This document shows, piece after piece, positions 1 to 8,271 of a stretch of DNA of 34,730 bases (positions are counted from its first letter, which is position 1; each line of letters begins with the position of its first letter). The stretch is from contig JAHEDT010000032.1 of the NCBI GenBank assembly GCA_024641085.1, positions 1 through 34,730 of the forward strand. Direction: 5' to 3'. The notes under the pieces are model-generated. The model saw only the letters and a program-made list of their open reading frames with translations, searched no databases and was not told the origin of the DNA. Source of the DNA: Geobacteraceae bacterium. Its GTDB lineage: Bacteria; Desulfobacterota; Desulfuromonadia; Desulfuromonadales; BM103. The position numbers and the translations under genes were made by a program.

Positions 1-309
1 CTATTTGGAATCTACTGTTGAAATGATCAGATTTTATCCCTCTTTGAAATTTCGGCTCGGTGTTGAAAAATGTGGTTTAAAAGTCCTTAGGTAATTCGAG
101 AATGAGTCGCAGTAATACTTATAATAAAGCCCCAACCCAAGTAATTGGGAAGGGGTTAATTTTTACTAGAAATTGTGATTTGTGAGAACTTGAAGGAACG
201 GCCCCTGGAGTCAATTCTCAGGGGCCACATCAGAAGGGCCTTGTAGAAAAAAGGGTGGCCCATCACAAACGTCTACACCAAGTCAATCTATCCTCTGCGC
301 TGAATTCTT
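1..309. other. Non-coding, AT-rich left edge
   Basis: I see no convincing gene here. The stretch is AT-rich compared with the GC-rich DNA after 2.2 kb. Positions 2-23 are one arm of a 22-bp inverted repeat whose partner is at 1712-1733. Positions 200-226 form a hairpin (8-bp GGCCCCTG/CAGGGGCC stem, 11-nt loop) downstream of the minus-strand lipoprotein gene. It lacks a T-run on the minus strand, so it is at best a weak terminator. Confidence 0.5.
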
Positions 310-1733
310 CTATGGTGCCGTTGTAAATGTCCAGACATAAGGTTCGTCCATCCTGTTGCCTGCCTGGTCTGACACCTGAATTCTCGCATTATAGGTTACG
401 CCAGCCTTTAAACCTGCTGTTGGTTTCAATGAGAAAGTAGTGTAACTGTCATTAAATGTGACAGCGACAGGCCTGCCGTCGATGACACCAAACTCGAAAG
501 GTTCAATCGGTTCATTGAAGTTCGCCACAAGCGATGAATCCGTCGGCACATTGACTGCGCCGTCCGGTGGAGAAACGGACAGCACTTGCGGGCTCTGCAC
601 ATCCGCTTGATTGCCGGTGGTAAAACTCCAGACCACCGGTGCCCCCATGGAATTCCCCGCCAAATCCTTGATGGTTCCCGCCACCGTGACAGTATAGACC
701 GTGCCGGCTTTGAGGTCGGACGCTGGTTTGAACAGGGCCGTTGTGCCCACATACGATACGGTCCCGGGTATTGAACTTGCCCCTTGAAGAGTCACTGTAT
801 TCTTGTTGATAGTAAAAGGATCAATTGGTTCATTGAACGTGACCGAAATCACCGCATTGGGTGCGACAGAAATGGCATTGGGGGCCGGGAATCGGCTCAG
901 CACAGCCGGGGGAGTGGTATCAATAGCATTAACTTCCGGGGGCGCGGCCGTCGTAAATTGCCACGTATAATCCTTGCTGAGTGTATTGCCCGCCAAATCC
1001 TCCACAGCATTGGTGACCGTGGCGACGTAAGTGGTACTGGTCGCGAGATTGACTGCGCTGCGGAAGGTTGCTGTCCTGCTGGCAGCATCGTAGGCAACCG
1101 TGCCCGTGACGATGCCTCCGGTCGCCTTGTCGACCAGAAAGGAGTTTGAGGTGATTGTGTCGGGGTCGACGGCTTCATTGAAGGTGACTGTGATGGCGCG
1201 GTTGATATCCGCCGCCGTGCTACTGTGCACCGGGTTTGTGGAGAGGACAGAGGGGGCCACTGTATCCCCAGGTACGCGGTTGCCGCCATCGTCGGAACTT
1301 CCTCCACCACCGCCACCACACGCTGCCAGTTGCAATACTAGAAAGAAAACACCCAGCAGCATAGTCATTCTTGACTTCATAAATGTCTCCTTGCCTTGCA
1401 ATGTTGTGCGGAGAAAAAACATTCTGGAAACGAGGATCTTTAACGTAACTATAACTTTCTGATAAATATAGAAGAATGATTAGGAGGTATCAATACAGCT
1501 GAGGTTTAAATGTTATAGATATAAAGTTATACGAAAATGGTTGAATCGAAAAATGGTGAAGATTCCATCCCACGGTACCCCCAGCGGCAGATAAACACTT
1601 TTTATTATTGGGTACTTGCTTATCGAAAGGGTTTATTACAAGCCCTGATTTCTAGGATTCAACAGTATGTTCCCATTTTGGAGTTAATTTTCTGGTCAGC
1701 TAAATTTTCGTTTTCAACAGTAGATTCCAAATA
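2..1733. repeat. 22-bp inverted repeat pair (2-23 and 1712-1733) around the lipoprotein gene
   Basis: Positions 1712-1733, beginning TTTCAACAGTAG, are the exact reverse complement of positions 2-23. The pair encloses the Ig-like lipoprotein gene and its AT-rich flanks. No transposase gene lies between the arms, so this could be a cargo or MITE-like unit or two copies of a dispersed repeat. The window starts at the left arm, so any flanking target duplication cannot be checked. Confidence 0.6.
310..1380 (-). CDS. Lipoprotein with three bacterial Ig-like (Big_5/SbsA-type) domains
   Basis: The start at 1380 (MKSRMTMLLG) is preferred over the upstream in-frame codon at 1422 because AAGGAG lies about 6 nt before it. 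Residues 1-20 form a lipoprotein signal ending in LAAC, and a run of glycines follows the lipidated Cys. Three repeats of about 100 residues follow (roughly 38-142, 155-255 and 263-356). Each opens with a Pro-rich stretch leading to VxFNExxDP or a variant (TFNEAVDP, TFNEPIDP, NFNEPIEP) and closes with a D-x-AGN-x-M/L motif before a WxFTT strand. This is the Big_5 Ig-like fold of surface-layer and adhesin-type proteins. It is probably anchored to the outer membrane and extracellular or periplasmic. No enzymatic domain is visible, and the partner is unknown. The gene stands alone in AT-rich DNA between inverted repeats, which hints at transfer. Confidence 0.85.
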   Translation of the reverse strand: MKSRMTMLLGVFFLVLQLAACGGGGGGSSDDGGNRVPGDTVAPSVLSTNPVHSSTAADINRAITVTFNEAVDPDTITSNSFLVDKATGGIVTGTVAYDAASRTATFRSAVNLATSTTYVATVTNAVEDLAGNTLSKDYTWQFTTAAPPEVNAIDTTPPAVLSRFPAPNAISVAPNAVISVTFNEPIDPFTINKNTVTLQGASSIPGTVSYVGTTALFKPASDLKAGTVYTVTVAGTIKDLAGNSMGAPVVWSFTTGNQADVQSPQVLSVSPPDGAVNVPTDSSLVANFNEPIEPFEFGVIDGRPVAVTFNDSYTTFSLKPTAGLKAGVTYNARIQVSDQAGNRMDEPYVWTFTTAP

Positions 1734-2217
1734 CCCTTTTTTTCTAACGGCATCTCCTCGATATCCACGAAGACTCTGCCTTGTCTGCTATCATCCTGAG
1801 CCGGGAACAGTCCCCTAATTGTTCATGATTCTCATGGTTTCCTCCCGTGTGCCACCGCCGGAGTTCTTCTGTTGTGCGACGCAGGGAACCCGCCGTCGCG
1901 CGCAGCGCTATGGCGGGCCAGGCTTCGGGTCGCTTTCTTTTGGTTCCTTGTCTTTCGTCGACACAAAGAAATCATCACGCCCGTCGGGCGAAAGCGGCTT
2001 GCCAGCTTTGCAGCCTTGAAGCTCAAAACTCAAGTTGTGCGTCACCCAAAGGAGATCCAAGCAGGGGCTGTCCGCAGGTTGCGGGATTGCGAATGGGGAC
2101 AGCCCCCGGATTAAACCTTCGACTTGCCGAGGACCATTCAATTGTGTCACTATTTATTCAAGGTTTTTGCTAAAATAATCCGATAAATATATCATGCCAT
2201 CCGGAGGACCCCGCAAG
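1381..2217. other. Long intergenic region with decayed repeat DNA
   Basis: No supported gene. The first part (1381-1800) is AT-rich and holds the right arm of the inverted repeat (1712-1733). From about 1845 to 2114 the sequence is GC-rich and gives short overlapping open frames in several phases with no ribosome sites. It looks like a decayed copy of a repeat. At 2064-2106 GGGGCTGTCC and GGACAGCCCC form a 10-bp stem around a 23-nt loop. Confidence 0.5.
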
Positions 2218-4515
2218 GTGAGCGCATTGCTCGTCAGGGCCGCTGGTGACATCATCAGGCTCATCCCTGGCCGGACGGACCTGATCGTACTGAGGGTTGC
2301 CTTCGTGGATGTGAAATCGCCCCAAAAAGGTCTCGATCTCGACACCAAGCTGATGTCCGATTTCATCTATTCGATGAATATCGCCCGTCGCCAGGTCCAT
2401 GCTTACCCGTCAGGTCACAAGGTGATCACCGCGACTGCCAACAGGCTCGCCAGAGTCCTGCCCAGGCTGTTTGAATTCCGTTCGGAAATCACCCTCGGTA
2501 TCGCCCGTGACACCTTGATGGTCGGCGGCCATGTGCTTGACGATAAAAACCCCATATACCGGGATTTCGCCACCTACCTCTTCGAGGCGAAAGTGGCCTC
2601 TCTGACCATCAACAATGACCTGACGGCTGCTGACATCTGCAAGTTTTTCGAGATCCTGCGCGACAACCCTGAAAAAGTCGTCAAGCGCGGCGGTTTGCAT
2701 CGGATTCTGACCCACGCTGCCATTCAGGGGATTTCTGCCCAGGAGGTCGATTTTCGGGCGTTTCACGCAACGGAAGTCAGTAAGGTCCATGCCCCGAAAT
2801 CGAAACTCATCGAAGACGAAACGACCATTCTCTGGAAATCGTTCGTCAGTGGTGTGGTTGCCGGCACCCTCGATCCAAACGGTGAAAAACTTGCCACGAA
2901 CGTAGACCTCGACCCGGAACTGCTGGCCGAAATCATGAACCGCGGCGCGGGCGAAAAAGGCCGGAACCTGGTCCGCAACTACGAAGAGGCGATCACCTCG
3001 TTTCTCAAGGAGACGGACCACAACAAGCTGAGAAGCCAGGCTTACCAGGAGACCATGGGACGACTCGGCAACCTGGTCGGCAGCCTCAAGCCGGAACTGC
3101 GCCGGCGTTTTCTCAACAGTACCCTGAAATCCTGTTACGATCGCCAGGAAGTCGCCGCCGAATTCCTCGGCCACCTGCCGCAGGCCCAGATCCTCGAGGC
3201 GATGGAACAAGTCGCCGCGGACCAGCTCGAAGTCCCCCGGCCCCTGATGGACCTGCTCGGCAAATTGAGCCAGCAAAAAGGTAGCGAAACCGGCGGTAGC
3301 CGGGTCGCCGGTAAGAGCGCACGGTCCTCCGAAGAGACCACCGCTCTGCTCGGCCAACTCTTCAGCGCCGACCACTCCGACGAGTTTGTCCCCGAGGATT
3401 ACCAGGACTCCCTGGCCATCATGGCGGCCGCCGAGAAGTTGCCCGGGCTGGACCGCAAACAGCTCAAAGGGCTGGTTGACACACTGGAGGGTAACGCGGT
3501 CGAAAAGCAATTCTGCAACATCATGTTCAACTTGCTCGATCGCGGGGCGCAAGGGGTCACCGTCAAGGCGATCAGCCGCAACGTGGAAGAGCTGGTCTTC
3601 TATTTCCTGGAAATCGACGACTTCGCTTCACTGATCAGTATTCATAAACAGCTGTCGCGGAATCTAAGCAACATAGACCCACACCTCAATTCCCCGGAAA
3701 AGTCAGCTCTGCAAGCTTATGCTTCGGAAGAATTCATCGATTACGTACTCGATGGCCTCGATATCTGGGAAAAACCAAACTACCCCGCGATCAGGACACT
3801 GGTCGGCAGGGTTGGCGCACCCTTTGCCGAGCCACTCCTGTTAAGACTGGCCGATGAGCCGAACATGTCGAAACGGCGGCTGCTCATGGGGTGTCTGCAG
3901 GCAATCGGCCAGGCTGCGCGTGAATCGATCGTTGGCCAACTCCATGACGCGCGCTGGTTCTTCGTCCGCAACCTGGTTATCCTGCTGCGGGTCATGGACG
4001 ACCCCACGGTGCTGCAGCCGCTCGGGCACCTGGTCGGCTATGCGAATCCCAGGGTCCAGTTCGAGGTCATGCGCACTTTCCTTTATTACAAGGATCCGCG
4101 TGTCGAAAGTTATCTGCTCAAGGAGCTTGACAGCAGTGATCCGGCAACCCTGCGCAATGCAGCCCGCCTGGCCATCAGCAGCCGCAACCCCGATATTGCC
4201 AGGAAACTGGCCGGGGTTTTACAGCTCAACCTGCACACGGAGGCCGATGAGAATGTCAAGGAGACGGTGATCAATTCCCTGGCCGAGATGGCGCGCTCCG
4301 AGGCCTTGCCGGGACTCGAACGGTTCCTGCTCGGTCGCAGCCTGGTGCAGACCTTGCAAGGGAATCGACTCAAAATCGAGGCTGTACGAACATTGGTGCG
4401 CTACAGTGATCCGGCTGCAGCCGCTCTTGCGGAAGAGGTCTGTCGCAGGTCTTCGGGAGAACTGGCCCGGGCCGCCGGCGAGGTCCTCGAAGAATTAAGA
4501 GGGAAACAGACGTGA
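2218..4515 (+). CDS. HEAT-repeat-like helical protein, unknown function, coupled to HD-GYP protein
   Basis: About 765 residues, almost wholly alpha-helical by eye. The C-terminal third (about 480-765) carries HEAT/PBS-like helical pairs (LKELDSSDPATLRNAARLA, LVGYANPRVQFEVMRT), which usually act as protein scaffolds. The N-terminal ~110 residues resemble the N-terminus of the next gene product. No signal peptide or membrane segment is seen, so it is likely cytoplasmic. The start is uncertain. GTG 2218 has GGAGGA 9 nt upstream and is preferred. ATG 2194 has no ribosome site, GTG 2305 has GAGGG 8 nt upstream, and ATG 2353 begins right at the conserved part. The stop overlaps the next start (GTGA at 4512), so the two are translationally coupled. 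A role in c-di-GMP or stress signalling is inferred only from that partner. Confidence 0.8.
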   Translation: MSALLVRAAGDIIRLIPGRTDLIVLRVAFVDVKSPQKGLDLDTKLMSDFIYSMNIARRQVHAYPSGHKVITATANRLARVLPRLFEFRSEITLGIARDTLMVGGHVLDDKNPIYRDFATYLFEAKVASLTINNDLTAADICKFFEILRDNPEKVVKRGGLHRILTHAAIQGISAQEVDFRAFHATEVSKVHAPKSKLIEDETTILWKSFVSGVVAGTLDPNGEKLATNVDLDPELLAEIMNRGAGEKGRNLVRNYEEAITSFLKETDHNKLRSQAYQETMGRLGNLVGSLKPELRRRFLNSTLKSCYDRQEVAAEFLGHLPQAQILEAMEQVAADQLEVPRPLMDLLGKLSQQKGSETGGSRVAGKSARSSEETTALLGQLFSADHSDEFVPEDYQDSLAIMAAAEKLPGLDRKQLKGLVDTLEGNAVEKQFCNIMFNLLDRGAQGVTVKAISRNVEELVFYFLEIDDFASLISIHKQLSRNLSNIDPHLNSPEKSALQAYASEEFIDYVLDGLDIWEKPNYPAIRTLVGRVGAPFAEPLLLRLADEPNMSKRRLLMGCLQAIGQAARESIVGQLHDARWFFVRNLVILLRVMDDPTVLQPLGHLVGYANPRVQFEVMRTFLYYKDPRVESYLLKELDSSDPATLRNAARLAISSRNPDIARKLAGVLQLNLHTEADENVKETVINSLAEMARSEALPGLERFLLGRSLVQTLQGNRLKIEAVRTLVRYSDPAAAALAEEVCRRSSGELARAAGEVLEELRGKQT

Positions 4516-5771
4516 GTCGGCAAACTGGGAGATCCATTGATCAGTTCCTGAGGCATCTGGCCACCGCGGTTTCGACGGCCAGGCTCTATTCGTTGGAGCA
4601 TCCGCAGGTCAAAAAGCTTTGTCAGATGGCCCATTCCGGCCTGCTCGAAACCATGGCCGGCGAGGGGGCTATGTCACTGCTGCGGGTCGACGAACAGCTT
4701 GCCATCGATGAGCAGCCCATCGGCCGCACCCTGTACAACGAACGCTTCGCCCGTCTGCTCAAGCTGAGTGGCATCGGTCATATCAAGTTCATCCGCAACA
4801 TCAGCACCGAGGAACTGCATGCCCTGGTCGGCAGCCTGGCCGGCCGCGAGCAGGTCGCCCACAGCAGCGAAAACCTGCGGCTTGGCCAGGTTGAAGTACG
4901 CCATCGCAGGATGCCGGGCAAATCACGGGTAGAGCCGCCGGTCGTTCTCGATAAGCAGGAAGATGTCCAGCAAAAAGCTGGCCACGGCTTGGGAGGCGGG
5001 AATCCAGAGGCCGTTGACGACCAGCACAAACAAGCTGTCGACAGCAACCTCCTGGTCGAGTCTGCACAGATTCTTGAAAATATCAGCAGCGAAGAGCTGG
5101 CCCGCGTCATGGAAATTTACGAAGCGGTGCATAACAATCGCCGGCTGCAGGTGGTCGGCCTCTCGGAAATAGTCACCGGTTTCATCAACATCTTTGCCGG
5201 CTATGCCGATCCGCTGCTGACCCTGGTGCCGTTGCGCAACATGGACGAGTACACCTTTACCCATTCGCTCAACGTCTGTCTGCTCAACCTAGCCCAGGCC
5301 ACCGCTCTCGGCATAGAGGGGCAGATGCTCCACGATATCGGCCTTTCTGCCATGCTTCACGATGTTGGCAAGCTGTTTGTTCCGGAAGAGGTGCTCAATA
5401 AACCGGGGAAACTCGACAAGAAAGAATGGACCTTGATCCAGGAGCACCCGGTGCGCGGCGCCGAGTACCTGCTCGACAACCCCGGTGTACCGCGCATGGC
5501 GGTCATCAACGCCTACGAGCATCACCTGCGTTTCGACCTCAAAGGCTACCCCCGGGTCAGGAACGAGTGGCAGCAGAACCTCTGCAGTCAGATCACCAGC
5601 ATCTCCGATATCTACGACTCCCTGCGGACCAGGCGCCCGTATCGCGAACCCATCGAACGCAAGCTGGTGCTGGCAAACATCAAAGACCTGATGGGAACCC
5701 AGCTGCACCCACTGCTGGTCGAGAATTTCCTGCGCCTGATGAGGAAAGTCACCCCGCCTGACGTCTCGTGA
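4512..5771 (+). CDS. HD-GYP domain protein, probable c-di-GMP phosphodiesterase
   Basis: 419 residues from a GTG start that overlaps the previous stop. The C-terminal half (about 230-410) is an HD-GYP domain. The visible motifs are the first ligand His in FTHSLNV, the HD pair in MLHDVGKL, the His in QEHPVRGAEYLL, EHH followed by KGYP (the GYP motif), and the late Asp in SISDIYDSLRTRRPYREP. All metal ligands look present, so hydrolysis of cyclic di-GMP (or cGAMP) to linear product is expected from the family. The N-terminal ~110 residues lack a known sensor fold but parallel the N-terminus of the upstream HEAT protein. A charged linker lies around 130-185. No membrane segment is seen. Confidence is high for the family and moderate for the substrate. 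Confidence 0.9.
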   Translation: MSRQTGRSIDQFLRHLATAVSTARLYSLEHPQVKKLCQMAHSGLLETMAGEGAMSLLRVDEQLAIDEQPIGRTLYNERFARLLKLSGIGHIKFIRNISTEELHALVGSLAGREQVAHSSENLRLGQVEVRHRRMPGKSRVEPPVVLDKQEDVQQKAGHGLGGGNPEAVDDQHKQAVDSNLLVESAQILENISSEELARVMEIYEAVHNNRRLQVVGLSEIVTGFINIFAGYADPLLTLVPLRNMDEYTFTHSLNVCLLNLAQATALGIEGQMLHDIGLSAMLHDVGKLFVPEEVLNKPGKLDKKEWTLIQEHPVRGAEYLLDNPGVPRMAVINAYEHHLRFDLKGYPRVRNEWQQNLCSQITSISDIYDSLRTRRPYREPIERKLVLANIKDLMGTQLHPLLVENFLRLMRKVTPPDVS

Positions 5772-5854
5772 CTCCCGTTCCCTGGCCCGTCAGCCCGTTG
5801 TCTGGTCCCTGCTCCTGGATACCCCAGCCGAACAGGTGCTGAAGCGACCATCCC

Positions 5855-6034
5855 TTAGCGGCAGTCGGTATACCAGAGACACTGGTCCTGGCCGCAGCCT
5901 GCCATCTGGCCGGTATTGAAGCAATCGGCGTTGCCTTCCTGGCGCTGTATGGTTCGCACCAGCTCGGTCTTGTTCATCCTGCCGCTTCTGATGCCCCTTT
6001 CCCTGGCGATCGCCCTGATCTCGGTCATATTCAT
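5855..6034 (-). CDS. Small SAP/Rho-N-like protein with Cys-rich tail
   Basis: 59 residues. The start at 6034 (MNMTEIRAIAR) is chosen over 6040 because GGGAGA lies 6 nt before it and would abut 6040. Residues 1-33 form the helix-extended-helix of a SAP or Rho-N type domain (TEIRAIARERGIRSGRMNKTELVRTIQ), a fold that often binds nucleic acid. The tail has three cysteines and a Trp (C-x-TG-x-x-x-GCGQDQCLW), suggesting a small metal site or disulfide. Similar short proteins are common in Geobacter-type genomes, as I recall. Role unknown. It is convergent with the HD-GYP gene. Confidence 0.8.
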   Translation of the reverse strand: MNMTEIRAIARERGIRSGRMNKTELVRTIQRQEGNADCFNTGQMAGCGQDQCLWYTDCR

Positions 6035-6416
6035 CGTCATTCTCCCACGTAACAGTTTAACCCCCGGCGCAGTGGTGACTGTCGCGCCTGCATGTCAACA
6101 GTATACGGTGGATTGCGCGATTCGCGAATCGAGACGAGCGAAGCTGATAGCTGTAAGCTGTAAGCTGGAGGGTGGAGGCCAGACGTTATTTCCGCGCCAC
6201 TCGCCACGGGCTCCTCACTTCAATAGACGAGAGGGTTGATTCTCCGGAGCTTGCTTCGCCATGCATTGATCGCCGCTTGGTTCGTGCCTTATTGAGGGAA
6301 TCCAGTACCCAGAATCCAGAATCCAGAATAAGTCCCGGCAGACAGGTGGTGCCGCAAGTTTATTCTGACTACTGGATTCTGAATTCTGGATACCCCGCGG
6401 CTCGCTGCGGGGCAGT
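6035..6416. other. Intergenic region with tandem and inverted short repeats
   Basis: No gene is supported. Positions 6118-6131 are a perfect 14-bp palindrome (CGATTCGCGAATCG). Around 6145-6165 AGCTGTA repeats in tandem. At about 6303-6330 CAGAATC repeats occur, with the inverted form (CTGGATTCTG) at about 6371-6390, giving a long imperfect hairpin just downstream of the minus-strand yaiI gene. It could end that transcript. Confidence 0.45.
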
Positions 6417-6860
6417 TCATTGTTTAGCAAGAAACCGATCGAGCTGGTTGGCGAAGGCCTGTCGGTCGCAGCTGCTGAAGGCCGCCGGTCCGCCGGTCTC
6501 GATGCCGCAGCCGCGCAGCTCGTCGAGCATGTTGCGCACCGCGAGGCGCTCATGGATGTTGTCTTCGGAGTAGAACTCACCACGCGGGTTAAGGGCATGG
6601 CCGGCCTTCTTGATGGCCGCCGCGGCCAGGGGAATGTCGGCGGTGATCACCAGGTCGCCGGGCTCCAGCAGCTCGACGATGCGTTGGTCGGCCACGTCGA
6701 AGCCGGCGGCCACGACCAGCGACTTGATGTAGGGGGAGGGCGGGGAGGGCATGGGCTTGTTGGCCACCAGGGTCAGCGGCACCTGTTTCCGCTCGGCAGC
6801 CCGGAACAGGATTTCCTTGATTACCCTCGGGCAGGCGTCGGCATCGACCCATATCTGCAT
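6417..6860 (-). CDS. yaiI: YaiI/YqxD family protein (UPF0178, DUF188)
   Basis: 147 residues, the usual family length. The N-terminus [18 protein letters not shown] is the family signature: an Asp-x-Asp-x-Cys-Pro start with an NYN/PIN-like fold. Other conserved blocks are PLTLVANKP, a D-x-x-IVEL stretch, [13 protein letters not shown] and NPRGEFY. The conserved acidic residues suggest a metal-dependent nuclease-like fold, but no activity is established. The start at 6860 has GAGGAG 7 nt upstream; longer in-frame extensions run antisense into ugpC territory and are not used. It lies 59 bp after ugpC on the same strand and may share its transcript. Confidence 0.92.
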   Translation of the reverse strand: MQIWVDADACPRVIKEILFRAAERKQVPLTLVANKPMPSPPSPYIKSLVVAAGFDVADQRIVELLEPGDLVITADIPLAAAAIKKAGHALNPRGEFYSEDNIHERLAVRNMLDELRGCGIETGGPAAFSSCDRQAFANQLDRFLAKQ

Positions 6861-6919
6861 CTGTGACTCCTCTGTCGGGTTTCGGCAATAATCGAGCCTG
6901 GTCAGGCCGACTGGCCTGG

Positions 6920-8017
6920 TCAGTAGATCGACTGCTCGGTTGCGGCGTCGAAGATGTGCAGGTGCTGGAGGTTGAGGCGCATGGCGAGATGGTCGCCGAC
7001 GGTCACCTGGCGGCGGCCTTCGCACCTGGCTACCAGGGGAACGCCCTGCAGGTCCATGTGCAGGTTGGTCTCGCTGCCGAGCGGTTCGACCACCTTGACC
7101 AGACCGTCGACGCAGTGGCTGAAGCTCAGGTCGTCCTCGCCGTGGTCGATGAACAGGTCTTCGGTGCGCAGGCCCATGACCACCTTGAGACCGCTCTTGA
7201 ACTGACAATCCGGTTTTGACGGAATCGGCAGGCTCAGGCTGTCGCTCAGCCGCAGCGCCTGGCCAACAGCGCCGTCCTCGATCACTGCCGGCACCAGGTT
7301 CATCGGTGGCGAGCCGATGAAGCCGGCCACGAAGATATTGGCCGGGTTCTGGAAGATGTCGAGCGGGCTGCCGACCTGCTCGATGTAGCCATCGCGCATG
7401 ACCACGATGCGGTCAGCCAGGGTCATCGCCTCGACCTGGTCGTGGGTCACGTAGATGATGGTGCTCTGCACGTTATGGTGCAGCAGCTTGATCTCCAGGC
7501 GCATCTGGGCGCGCAGCTTGGCGTCGAGGTTGGAGAGCGGCTCGTCGAACAGGTAGACCGACGGGTGGCGGACGATGGCCCGCCCCATGGCGACCCTCTG
7601 CCGCTGACCGCCGGAGAGCTCGTGGGGCTTGCGCTGCAGCAGCTCCGACAGTTCGAGGATGGCCGCGGCTTCCTTGACGCGCCGGTCGATCTCGTCCTTG
7701 GGCATCTTGCGCAGGGTCAGGCCGAAGGACATGTTCTTGTAGACGTTCATGTGCGGGTAGAGGGCGTAGTTCTGAAACACCATGGCCGCGTCGCGGTCTT
7801 TGGGCGCCAGGTCGTTGACCACCCGGTCCGCGATGGAGATGGTGCCCCCCGAGATATCCTCGAGCCCGGCGATCATGCGCAGGGTGGTTGATTTGCCGCA
7901 GCCCGACGGCCCGACCAGCACCACGAACTCCTTGTCGGCAACGTGCAGGTCGATACTGTGCACGACTTCCAGCTTGCCGTAGCGCTTGACGACGTCCTTG
8001 AGAATGACATTGGCCAT
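6920..8017 (-). CDS. ugpC: Glycerol-3-phosphate-type ABC importer ATPase
   Basis: 365 residues, MalK/UgpC class. The nucleotide-binding domain (1-235) has Walker [10 protein letters not shown], a Q-loop, the signature LSGGQRQR, Walker [13 protein letters not shown] and the switch His in VTHDQVEA. The C-terminal ~120 residues are the TOBE/regulatory domain typical of this class. The start at 8017 (MANVILKDV) has GGAG 9 nt upstream. The neighbours ugpB, ugpA and ugpE are divergent, from 8272 onward, and lack an ATPase of their own, so this subunit almost certainly powers that importer. ATP is hydrolysed on the cytoplasmic face. No ugpQ phosphodiesterase is present. Unlike the E. coli ugpBAECQ order, the ATPase gene here is split off and divergent. 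Confidence 0.93.
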   Translation of the reverse strand: MANVILKDVVKRYGKLEVVHSIDLHVADKEFVVLVGPSGCGKSTTLRMIAGLEDISGGTISIADRVVNDLAPKDRDAAMVFQNYALYPHMNVYKNMSFGLTLRKMPKDEIDRRVKEAAAILELSELLQRKPHELSGGQRQRVAMGRAIVRHPSVYLFDEPLSNLDAKLRAQMRLEIKLLHHNVQSTIIYVTHDQVEAMTLADRIVVMRDGYIEQVGSPLDIFQNPANIFVAGFIGSPPMNLVPAVIEDGAVGQALRLSDSLSLPIPSKPDCQFKSGLKVVMGLRTEDLFIDHGEDDLSFSHCVDGLVKVVEPLGSETNLHMDLQGVPLVARCEGRRQVTVGDHLAMRLNLQHLHIFDAATEQSIY

Positions 8018-8151
8018 GAATCTATGCTCCGTGTTCCCGGCGGCTGCCGCCAGCCAGGGCATGTGATCGGGATTCGGTGCAGTCACGACCGTCCCGGTTT
8101 GGAACTGTAGAATTTTTTTCGCCTGAAGCCAAGTATTTTAAATTGTTATTC

Positions 8152-8180
8152 TTGACGGATGCAATCTGTTGGTTTTAACT
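8152..8180 (+). promoter_or_regulatory. Candidate sigma70-type promoter for ugpB
   Basis: TTGACG at 8152-8157, a 17-bp spacer, then TTAACT at 8175-8180, in an AT-rich part of the 254-bp divergent ugpC/ugpB region. The start would lie about 85 nt before the ugpB ATG. No convincing Pho box was found, so phosphate control is not shown by the sequence. Confidence 0.45.
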
Positions 8181-8271
8181 TAATTTGCTGTTTTTTAATT
8201 TTGTCATCGACATCATATCCAATCCGTGGCGGTACCGTGAATCAGTTTCCCTGAGAACAGGAGGTAAGACC

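Noticed and set aside
200-226. Hairpin as a firm terminator of the lipoprotein gene
   Set aside because: The stem is good but there is no T-run on the minus strand, and it lies ~85 bp beyond the stop.
1537-1818. 93-residue plus-strand open frame in the AT-rich intergenic region
   Set aside because: No ribosome site and no recognisable features; it runs through the inverted repeat arm.
1819-2173. Several short overlapping frames in the GC-rich intergenic stretch
   Set aside because: Multiple phases open at once with no ribosome sites; typical of decayed repeat DNA.
2410-3552. 380-residue open frame antisense to the HEAT-like gene
   Set aside because: It is a shadow of a GC-rich gene: no ribosome site, no recognisable domain, and the sense strand carries clear family motifs.
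8018-8271. Pho box before ugpB (TTGTCATCGACATCAT near 8201)
   Set aside because: The two half-sites do not fit the CTGTCAT-N4 direct-repeat spacing, so phosphate control is not supported.
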